Both the position numbers and the translations under genes were made by a program. DNA of 7,312 nucleotides, from NCBI GenBank assembly GCA_038227435.1, contig JBBRPW010000024.1, forward strand, positions 1 through 7,312. Direction: 5' to 3'. Position 1 is the stretch's first letter, and every line of letters starts with the position of its first letter. This DNA is from JBBRNV01 sp038227435 (GTDB lineage Bacteria > Patescibacteriota > Minisyncoccia > Phycocordibacterales > CALRBL01). Below, one piece after another: positions 1 to 4,221 of this stretch. The notes beneath the pieces were generated by a model. That model was not told the DNA's origin. It did not search any database and saw only the letters and a program-made list of their open reading frames with translations.

Positions 1-542
1 AGATTGCTAAAGCAATAGTAGATGCCCGCAAGGTTGCCTCTCTTGAGACGACAGGAGATCTTGTCCGGGCTATCGAATCTGCCGTAGGCAAAAAACCATT
101 TTGGTTAAAGTTTAAGAAAGGTGGAGGAAATATTCACCCAGCTACGAGAACTTTTCAAGCGCTTCGGATCGCTGTAAATGATGAGCTTGAGGCCCTTAAA
201 CAAGGTCTTAAGGAAGCATTTGAACTTTTAAAACCAGGAGCTCGGTTAGCAGTAATCAGCTTCCACAGTTTAGAAGATCGAATTGTAAAAGAACAGTTTA
301 AGGCATGGGCATCACTCAAAGATGATTCACCATCAACCCATGAATCAGAATTCGTAGTAGATGAATACCATGCACTTAAGGGCACAACGGGTAAAAGGAC
401 GGATAGCACAAGCGCAGATGAAGAAATGAAAGGAAAGAGCGGCACACTTATTACAAAGAAGCCAATTATTCCAGGAGACGAGGAGATTATGGAAAATTCT
501 CGATCGCGAAGCGCGAAACTCAGGATTATTGAAAAGAATTAA
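1..542 (+). CDS. rsmH: RsmH (MraW), 16S rRNA m4C1402 N4-methyltransferase, 3' part
   Basis: This is the C-terminal 179 residues of RsmH; the gene starts before the window. RsmH methylates N4 of C1402 in 16S rRNA using S-adenosylmethionine and is usually the first enzyme gene of the dcw cluster. The first full codon is at position 3. Seen directly are the family motifs HPATRTFQALRI (from about 135) and GARLAVISFHSLEDRIVK (about 240-291), then the conserved tail SRSRSAKLRIIEK before the TAA at 540-542. Between these lies a hydrophilic stretch of about 40 residues (about 300-450), rich in Asp, Ser, Thr and Lys, which looks like a variable loop. The next gene, ftsL-like, begins 14 bases after the stop, so the two are probably co-transcribed. 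The SAM-binding N-terminal half is not visible. The identification is secure. Confidence 0.96.
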   Translation, partial: IAKAIVDARKVASLETTGDLVRAIESAVGKKPFWLKFKKGGGNIHPATRTFQALRIAVNDELEALKQGLKEAFELLKPGARLAVISFHSLEDRIVKEQFKAWASLKDDSPSTHESEFVVDEYHALKGTTGKRTDSTSADEEMKGKSGTLITKKPIIPGDEEIMENSRSRSAKLRIIEKN

Positions 543-545
543 TAC
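540..545 (+). promoter_or_regulatory. Possible -10 box upstream of the ftsL-like gene
   Basis: TAATAC overlaps the TAA stop of rsmH and ends 11 bases before the ATG at 557. A start site about 7 bases downstream would leave only a few untranslated bases. No convincing -35 is visible, and AT-rich DNA produces such boxes by chance. Confidence 0.25.
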
Positions 546-556
546 AAATTATTACA

Positions 557-946
557 ATGACTACAAGTACACTCGAAAAATTAAATAGTTCATCTGGTCT
601 GAAAACAGATCAAAAGAAAATTTCAAAAATTTCTCGTGTATATCGAAGTTATAGTTCTTTGCTTTGTGGAAGTGTTGCATGTGCTCTTGTGCTATTACTA
701 GGTTCTTATGTCTATTTCGTAAATCAAACTGTGTGGAATGTGGCAAAACGTCAAGCAGCTCAAACAAAAATAAACGATCTTTCAAGTGATATTTCAAATT
801 TGGAATCAAATTACATGACGTTAAAACATGCAATCTCTTTAGATCAAGCAAAATCATTAGGTTTTAATGCCGTATCAGCATCCGATGCTTTTTTTGTAGG
901 GCGAAGTACCGTGGGTAAAATTGATTCAGTTGCTCTAACAAACTAA
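557..946 (+). CDS. FtsL-like septal membrane protein (positional ftsL)
   Basis: A 129-residue bitopic membrane protein. Residues 1-33 are a polar, basic cytoplasmic tail, residues about 34-56 form one transmembrane helix (SSLLCGSVACALVLLLGSYV), and residues about 60-92 are a Gln/Leu/Asn-rich segment likely to form a coiled coil. A short tail follows containing the motif LGFNAVSASDAFFV. FtsL proteins have this layout and bind FtsB and FtsQ to activate FtsW/FtsI at the septum. Sequence conservation in the family is very low, so the call rests on topology plus position between rsmH and ftsI. The ATG at 557 has no Shine-Dalgarno site. A TAATAC box at 540-545, overlapping the rsmH stop, could be a -10 element giving a very short leader. 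No gene symbol is assigned because homology cannot be proved by eye. Confidence 0.75.
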   Translation: MTTSTLEKLNSSSGLKTDQKKISKISRVYRSYSSLLCGSVACALVLLLGSYVYFVNQTVWNVAKRQAAQTKINDLSSDISNLESNYMTLKHAISLDQAKSLGFNAVSASDAFFVGRSTVGKIDSVALTN

Positions 947-994
947 TGAGTAATTAATTAAATAATTCTCTATTTAAATATAAGCAAATTAGGG

Positions 995-1000
995 TAAGAT
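995..1000 (+). promoter_or_regulatory. -10-like box placed for leaderless ftsI transcription
   Basis: TAAGAT ends 6 bases before the ftsI ATG at 1007, so a start site 7 bases beyond the hexamer would fall on the ATG itself. No Shine-Dalgarno site is present in the 60-base gap after the ftsL-like gene, and no good -35 is seen. The gap also contains a TTAATTAA palindrome of unknown meaning. Confidence 0.4.
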
Positions 1001-1006
1001 AAAACA

Positions 1007-2731
1007 ATGAAAGCGATTAGGTTCAGAATTCGATTAATCAGCGTTCTTGTAATTATAATTGCTGTTGTTTTAATTTCTAAATTATACTTACTCCAAATTG
1101 TTCACGGTGAAGAATTTAAAGATAAAGCCGATAGACAGTACGTAAGTAATGCAGGAAATTTATTTGACAGAGGTTCGATTTATTTTAGTGATAAAGACGG
1201 GAATTTGGTTTCAGCTGCTGGAATAAAAACAGGCTATACAATTGCAATCAACCCTCAAAAGATTAATGACTCTGACCCAGGAATGTTGTGTGACAAAATT
1301 AAAAAAAGTGTAATCGAAATAGATTGCCCAGATTTTAAATTAAAAGCAGCGAATGCCTCTTCTACATACAAAGAGATAATAAAACGAGTGAATGAAAAAG
1401 AAATCCAACCAGTAATCGATCAAAAACTGTCAGGAGTTTCTGTATATAAAGATAAATGGAGATATTACCCAGCCGATAACCTCGCCAGCCATGCAGTAGG
1501 GTTTATTGCCTATAATGCCAAAGGAAACAACTTAGTAGGGCAATACGGGCTCGAGAGAAGCTATGAAAAAACACTAGAACGAAGTAGTAATGGTGCGTTC
1601 GTAAACTTTTTTGCTGAAATGTTTTCAAACATTGAGAAATCAGCCTCCTCCGACCAAAGCTTAGAAGGAGATGTTATCACCACAATTGAACCAACTCTTC
1701 AAGCTCACCTTGAAGAGGATCTACAAAAAATTAAAACACAATATAATTCACAAAATGTTGGTGGGCTTATCATCAATCCTAAAAATGGGGAAATTTATGC
1801 CATGGCTGTAAAAGCGGATTTTAATTTAAATGAATTTGGTCAGGAAAAGGATCCGGGTATTTACTCAAACGACATCGTTGAGTCGGTTAAGGAGATGGGG
1901 TCAATTGTTAAGCCATTGACTATGGCCGCTGGGATTGATACAGGAAAATTAACAGCACAAAGTACCTATAATGATAAAGGATCAGTTGAAGTTGATGGAA
2001 ATCGAACGATTTCAAACTTCGATAAAAGGGGACGTGGAATAATTACACTACAACAAGCTCTCGGAGAATCGCTTAACACAGGGTTTGTATATGTAACAAA
2101 TGTAATTGGGAATAAAACACTGGCCGATTATTTTTATAAATTTGGCCTGGGCGATAAATCAGGAATCGATTTACCAAATGAAGCAAAAGGATTAACAGAT
2201 AACTTGAAAAGCCCTCGCTCGATTGAATACGATACCGCATCATTCGGGCAAGGAATTGCCTTTAATCCTATTGTGGCAGCACGGGCAATTTCCGTACTCG
2301 CCAACGGCGGATATTTAATTACACCTCACTTGGCTCGCTCAGTTAGGTATAAACTTGGATACACAAAAGATATTCAATATCCAATCGGTGAACAAGTAAT
2401 TAAAAAAGAAACTTCTGAAGCTGTTACGAGAATGTTGGTAACGGATTTCGATCAATTTTTTCAAAAAGGAAAATCAAAAAACCCACAATATAGTATTGCT
2501 GAAAAAACTGGAACTGCTCAAATTGCTTTGCCTAATGGGCGTGGATATTACGAAGATAAATATTTGCACACATTCTTTGGATACTTACCTGCATACGATC
2601 CTAAATTTTTAGTCGTGCTCTATACTACCGATCCCCGAGGTGCTCAGTATTCATCGGAAACACTTGGCCCAACATTCGTTGAGCTCACAAAATTTTTAAT
2701 AGATTACTATCAAATTCCACCGGATCGATAG
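1007..2731 (+). CDS. ftsI: FtsI/PBP2-type peptidoglycan D,D-transpeptidase
   Basis: A 574-residue class B penicillin-binding protein that cross-links septal peptidoglycan outside the membrane, normally in complex with FtsW. Residues about 8-30 are a single N-terminal transmembrane anchor (IRLISVLVIIIAVVLISKLY). A PBP-dimer domain follows, with the typical RYYPADNLASHAVGFIAYN segment at about 152-170. The transpeptidase domain has all three active-site motifs: SxxK as S299-I-V-K302 (nucleophile S299), SxN as S355-L-N357, and KTG as K500-T-G502 followed by TA. No C-terminal PASTA domain is present and the protein ends soon after the catalytic fold, so it is a minimal form. It sits in the expected dcw order after rsmH and the ftsL-like gene, but mraY, murD or ftsW do not follow. 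It ends in TAG, which shows that TAG is a working stop in this genome. Confidence 0.95.
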   Translation: MKAIRFRIRLISVLVIIIAVVLISKLYLLQIVHGEEFKDKADRQYVSNAGNLFDRGSIYFSDKDGNLVSAAGIKTGYTIAINPQKINDSDPGMLCDKIKKSVIEIDCPDFKLKAANASSTYKEIIKRVNEKEIQPVIDQKLSGVSVYKDKWRYYPADNLASHAVGFIAYNAKGNNLVGQYGLERSYEKTLERSSNGAFVNFFAEMFSNIEKSASSDQSLEGDVITTIEPTLQAHLEEDLQKIKTQYNSQNVGGLIINPKNGEIYAMAVKADFNLNEFGQEKDPGIYSNDIVESVKEMGSIVKPLTMAAGIDTGKLTAQSTYNDKGSVEVDGNRTISNFDKRGRGIITLQQALGESLNTGFVYVTNVIGNKTLADYFYKFGLGDKSGIDLPNEAKGLTDNLKSPRSIEYDTASFGQGIAFNPIVAARAISVLANGGYLITPHLARSVRYKLGYTKDIQYPIGEQVIKKETSEAVTRMLVTDFDQFFQKGKSKNPQYSIAEKTGTAQIALPNGRGYYEDKYLHTFFGYLPAYDPKFLVVLYTTDPRGAQYSSETLGPTFVELTKFLIDYYQIPPDR

Positions 2732-2781
2732 CGCGAGGTTTCTCAATGTCTTTTATGGGGTAATTAAGGAATTATATATGT

Positions 2782-2787
2782 TATGAT
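2782..2787 (+). promoter_or_regulatory. -10-like box upstream of the two-helix membrane protein
   Basis: TATGAT ends 9 bases before the ATG at 2797, again predicting a leader of only a few bases. There is no purine-rich Shine-Dalgarno site next to the start and no recognisable -35. Confidence 0.35.
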
Positions 2788-2796
2788 TAAAAATAT

Positions 2797-3060
2797 ATGG
2801 AAGAACCAAACATATTATTAAAAAAAGTACCTGATCGTGCATCAAATATTGCAGTCGGCATTACGATTCTTATCATAACCTTTATTGTTTCAGCAGTATT
2901 ATTTATCAACTTTGTTTTACTTGGCTTTCTTCAATTCCCAAAATTTGGAGGGAATTATATTCCAGAAACACCATGGATTATTTCTGGAGCCGTATTTATT
3001 TTTGGATTGATTTTAGGAATTAGGAAAATGATTAAGGCTCCTGATGATAAAAAATATTAA
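2797..3060 (+). CDS. Small two-helix membrane protein of unknown function
   Basis: An 87-residue protein not recognised as any known family. Residues 1-16 are polar and charged. Residues about 18-46 form a long hydrophobic helix (AVGITILIITFIVSAVLFIN onward), residues about 47-58 are a short loop with Phe, Pro and Gly (FPKFGGNYIPETP), residues about 59-76 form a second helix (WIISGAVFIFGLILGI), and the tail is basic and charged (RKMIKAPDDKKY). Both termini probably lie on the same, cytoplasmic side. It starts 65 bases after ftsI on the same strand, with its own -10-like box, so it need not belong to the division operon. Coding potential is supported by the clean open frame and sensible topology. 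Its function is unknown; small paired-helix proteins of this kind are common in CPR genomes. Confidence 0.75.
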   Translation: MEEPNILLKKVPDRASNIAVGITILIITFIVSAVLFINFVLLGFLQFPKFGGNYIPETPWIISGAVFIFGLILGIRKMIKAPDDKKY

Positions 3061-3089
3061 ATAAAGTTTCAATTTTTGCTAAGATACAT

Positions 3090-3120
3090 AAAAAAATCAC
3101 CCCGCATGTTAGTGCGGGGG
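3090..3120 (-). terminator. Intrinsic terminator for the minus-strand orphan gene
   Basis: CCCCGCA (3100-3106), a six-base loop and TGCGGGG (3113-3119) form a perfect 7-bp GC-rich stem. Read on the minus strand the hairpin is followed by a run of seven T within a few bases. It lies about 30 bases past the stop of the minus-strand gene at 3149. On the plus strand no T-tract follows, so it is oriented for the minus strand, although it sits between converging genes and may also slow plus-strand polymerase. Confidence 0.85.
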
Positions 3121-3148
3121 AGTTGGAGTTATTGAGCACAACTTGTAC

Positions 3149-3604
3149 TCACTCATGTTTGTTTCTGGTAACCATATCGAGTCGCCAATAAACTGGAGTT
3201 GCCGGTTGTATAGGAATATCTACGTACGAGATGTATACATACGTGACACAATTCAACAAACGTACAAATTCGTGAGTCCTCGGACAAAACGTATGAAATT
3301 GTCGCAAAGTAACAGGTTCTCGTTTTAAGGGTTCGAGGGTTGTTTTTCCTCTCTCAATATCGGCTAAGATTGTTTGATTTGTTGGCTCGGTGAGGCTCGC
3401 ACTGACGAGATACTCGCCATATACAGTTTCACCGGCATCATTAAAGTTGATTGTCTCAACTGGATCTCTCCGATCTCCATGGAGACCTTTAACTAAAAAG
3501 AATTTCTCATCTTCCTTCGACGCATTGAAGGGGACAATACTTTCAATTTCAGTCAACCAAAGTGCCTCCAAGATTGAAGGACTTAAAACGATTGAAAGAC
3601 ACAT
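3149..3604 (-). CDS. Hypothetical soluble protein, 151 residues, no family recognised
   Basis: I do not recognise this protein. It has no signal peptide, transmembrane helix or known catalytic motif. The N-terminal part (about 1-75) is rich in Glu, Asp, Ser and Thr (for example EIESIVPFNASKEDEKFF, then GDRRDPVETINFNDAGETVY). The middle (about 76-110) is polar with ILADIERGKTTLEPLKREP. The C-terminal part is aromatic and Cys-containing, with HTFCPRTHEF, NCVTYVYISYVDI and PVYWRLDMVTRNKHE. It is the only minus-strand gene in the left five-sixths of the window. It has a promoter candidate just upstream (3618-3646) and an intrinsic terminator just downstream (3090-3120), which argues that it is real rather than the shadow of the shorter open frames opposite it. 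Its base composition looks less AT-biased than the neighbours. It could be an orphan or recently acquired gene. Confidence 0.65.
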   Translation of the reverse strand: MCLSIVLSPSILEALWLTEIESIVPFNASKEDEKFFLVKGLHGDRRDPVETINFNDAGETVYGEYLVSASLTEPTNQTILADIERGKTTLEPLKREPVTLRQFHTFCPRTHEFVRLLNCVTYVYISYVDIPIQPATPVYWRLDMVTRNKHE

Positions 3605-3617
3605 ATCTACGAAGAAT

Positions 3618-3646
3618 TTATCATGTCTGGCCTAATTCACAAACAA
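3618..3646 (-). promoter_or_regulatory. Candidate sigma-70-like promoter for the minus-strand orphan gene
   Basis: On the minus strand, TTGTTT (complement of 3641-3646) and TGATAA (complement of 3618-3623) are separated by exactly 17 bases. The -10 ends 13 bases before the ATG at 3604, predicting a leader of about 7 bases without a Shine-Dalgarno site. Both boxes differ from consensus, so this is a moderate call. Confidence 0.4.
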
Positions 3647-3692
3647 TGCGAGTTAAGGTAGATTAAACGGTGTAAGTATAGACAAGCATTAT

Positions 3693-3698
3693 TAATAT
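3693..3698 (+). promoter_or_regulatory. Possible -10 box for tRNA-Glu
   Basis: TAATAT lies 20 bases before the first tRNA base, which would place the start of the precursor about 14 bases upstream of the mature 5' end. No good -35 is seen at 17 bases. This is only a weak candidate in an AT-rich gap (3605-3718) that otherwise holds the minus-strand promoter. Confidence 0.25.
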
Positions 3699-3718
3699 CC
3701 ACCCAGATTAGTTTATTT

Positions 3719-3790
3719 GGCCCTATCGTCTAACGGTTAGGACGAAGCCTTCTCAAGGCTTAAATCAGAGTTCGATTCTCTGTAGGGTCG
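3719..3790 (+). tRNA. tRNA-Glu, anticodon CTC
   Basis: All arms fold. The acceptor pairs GGCCCTA (3719-3725) with TAGGGTC (3783-3789), with one G-T pair, and the discriminator is G3790. The D stem is GTCT (3728-3731) with GGAC (3740-3743) around the loop AACGGTTA. The anticodon stem AAGCC/GGCTT closes the loop TTCTCAA, with anticodon CTC at 3752-3754, which reads GAG (Glu). The variable loop is AAAT. The T stem CAGAG/CTCTG closes TTCGATT. The GTCTAACGGTTAGGAC D-arm is typical of bacterial tRNA-Glu. The terminal CCA is not encoded (CAG follows the discriminator), so a CCA-adding enzyme would be needed. The T-arm and acceptor 3' half are copied twice in the next 165 bases, once inverted and once direct (see the entries below). 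Confidence 0.96.
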
Positions 3791-3797
3791 CAGATTT

Positions 3798-3821
3798 GGG
3801 CGCAGCACAAAGCTGCGACCC
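3798..3821. repeat. Hairpin H1 directly after tRNA-Glu
   Basis: CGCAGC (3801-3806), loop ACAAA, GCTGCG (3812-3817) form a perfect 6-bp stem. It extends by GGG (3798-3800) with CCC (3819-3821) across one bulged A. No T-tract follows, so it is a poor intrinsic terminator. Its right arm overlaps the inverted copy of the tRNA acceptor end. Confidence 0.8.
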
Positions 3822-3860
3822 TAAGCGAGCAAACTGCTTTGCTCGCGTCAGAGAATCGAA
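3813..3860 (-). repeat. Inverted copy of the tRNA-Glu 3' end, split by a hairpin
   Basis: CTGCGACCCTA (3813-3823) is the exact reverse complement of tRNA bases 3783-3793 (acceptor 3' strand plus the first trailer bases). CAGAGAATCGAA (3849-3860) is the exact reverse complement of 3771-3782 (T loop and T-stem 3' strand). Together they are a 23-base inverted copy of the tRNA 3' end. A 25-base insert (3824-3848) interrupts it precisely at the T-stem/acceptor boundary. Both matches are perfect, which means a young duplication or continued selection. Confidence 0.9.
3825..3846. repeat. Hairpin H2 inserted inside the inverted tRNA copy
   Basis: GCGAGCAAA (3825-3833), loop CTGC, TTTGCTCGC (3838-3846) form a perfect 9-bp stem that is notably GC-rich for this genome. 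With flanking A and GT it makes up the whole 25-base interruption of the inverted tRNA 3' copy. Confidence 0.9.
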
Positions 3861-3863
3861 GAG

Positions 3864-3914
3864 CTTTTCTATGTTTTGAGAATTCACAAAGTGAATTCGA
3901 TAAAACAAGAAAAG
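3864..3914. repeat. Long hairpin H3
   Basis: The core GAATTCAC (3880-3887), loop AAA, GTGAATTC (3891-3898) is a perfect 8-bp stem. After a small internal loop it continues with GTTTT (3873-3877) against AAAAC (3902-3906), and then CTTTTCT (3864-3870) against AGAAAAG (3908-3914). In all there are about 20 paired bases over 51 nucleotides. Confidence 0.88.
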
Positions 3915-3921
3915 GTGTACT

Positions 3922-3936
3922 GATCCTGTAAGGATC
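3922..3936. repeat. Hairpin H4
   Basis: GATCCT (3922-3927), loop GTA, AGGATC (3931-3936) form a perfect 6-bp stem. Its last two bases are also the first two of the direct tRNA 3' copy, so H4 and the outer stem compete slightly. Confidence 0.75.
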
Positions 3937-3952
3937 GATTCTCTGTAGGGTC
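3935..3952 (+). repeat. Direct 18-bp copy of the tRNA-Glu 3' end
   Basis: TCGATTCTCTGTAGGGTC is identical to tRNA positions 3772-3789 (T loop, T-stem 3' strand, acceptor 3' strand), 163 bases further on. The match ends on both sides at single mismatches. A direct repeat of a tRNA 3' end is the usual footprint left by tyrosine-recombinase integration at a tRNA gene (attL/attR). Here the two copies enclose only about 145 bases of hairpins and no gene. Confidence 0.92.
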
Positions 3953-3977
3953 ACATTGCATTCCACTGATTTTCAAT

Positions 3978-3983
3978 TATTAT
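3978..3983 (+). promoter_or_regulatory. -10-like box upstream of the Cys-rich protein
   Basis: TATTAT ends 8 bases before the ATG at 3992, again predicting an almost leaderless transcript. No Shine-Dalgarno site or good -35 is visible. The surrounding run of alternating T and A makes the exact register uncertain. Confidence 0.3.
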
Positions 3984-3991
3984 ATATAGAT

Positions 3992-4210
3992 ATGGAAACA
4001 ACACTTGATATGAAAGGTCTAGACAAGTCATGCGAGTGCAATACAGGCGCTCCAAATGATCAAAAAAAGTTGGCGGTAAATTGCTGTCGAAAAGACGAAG
4101 CCTGTCCTTGTGGATCAAAAGAAATGGCAAAAACTTGTTGCTTAAAGCGTGAAGGGGAAACAGGAGATAAAGACGATAAGGGAACACCTAATGTTTGTAT
4201 TCCTGAGTAA
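3992..4210 (+). CDS. Small Cys-rich SEC-C motif protein
   Basis: A 72-residue acidic/polar protein with nine cysteines. Residues 38-50 (CPCGSKEMAKTCC) match the SEC-C zinc-binding motif, C-x-C-x8-C-C, known from the SecA C-terminus and many small proteins. Residues 14-32 (CECNTGAPNDQKKLAVNCC) look like a second, expanded SEC-C unit with 14 instead of 8 residues between the Cys pairs. A charged tail (EGETGDKDDKG) and a last Cys69 follow. An in-frame TTG at 3956 would add 12 residues but would start inside the end of the palindromic region; the ATG at 3992 with a -10-like box upstream is preferred. The stop at 4208-4210 lies right before the folC frame opens, so the two are likely co-transcribed. 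Zinc binding is inferred from the motif; the partner is unknown. Confidence 0.75.
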   Translation: METTLDMKGLDKSCECNTGAPNDQKKLAVNCCRKDEACPCGSKEMAKTCCLKREGETGDKDDKGTPNVCIPE

Positions 4211-4221
4211 ATCCCGTAACT

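Larger units (their letters stand above)
3817..3952 (+). other. Nested palindromic element or structured RNA built from tRNA-Glu 3' sequence
   Basis: GACCCTA (3817-3823) pairs with TAGGGTC (3946-3952), and CAGAGAATCGA (3849-3859) pairs with TCGATTCTCTG (3935-3945). This gives an 18-bp closing stem in two blocks. H2 protrudes as a side arm between the two blocks, and H3 and H4 sit inside. The result is a branched fold covering nearly every base. It could be a MITE-like or REP-like mobile element inserted at the tRNA, a stable non-coding RNA co-transcribed with the tRNA, or a product of repeated template switching. The pairing is seen directly; any function is inference. Confidence 0.5.

Noticed and set aside
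155..445. Minus-strand open frame opposite rsmH
   Set aside because: The plus-strand frame carries unmistakable RsmH motifs; the opposite frame is Ser/Leu-rich noise.
3143..3328. Plus-strand open frame of 61 codons
   Set aside because: It lies wholly opposite the 151-residue minus-strand gene, has an unlikely Arg/Ser-rich composition and no promoter; the minus-strand gene has a matching terminator and promoter.
3390..3635. Plus-strand open frame of 81 codons
   Set aside because: A shadow of the minus-strand gene, with no initiation signal and low-complexity Ser/Lys content.
3798..3846. Hairpins H1 and H2 as intrinsic terminators of the tRNA
   Set aside because: Neither stem is followed by a T-tract on the plus strand, and H2 interrupts a precise inverted repeat, which a simple terminator would not explain.
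3798..3952. Integron attC site or CRISPR array
   Set aside because: No attC core sites (GTTRRRY and its partner) are found at the ends, no integrase or cassette layout is present, and the repeats are not evenly spaced direct repeats.
3760..3966. Minus-strand open frame across the tRNA and palindromes
   Set aside because: It is built from tRNA and hairpin sequence, so its translation is a by-product of the repeats.
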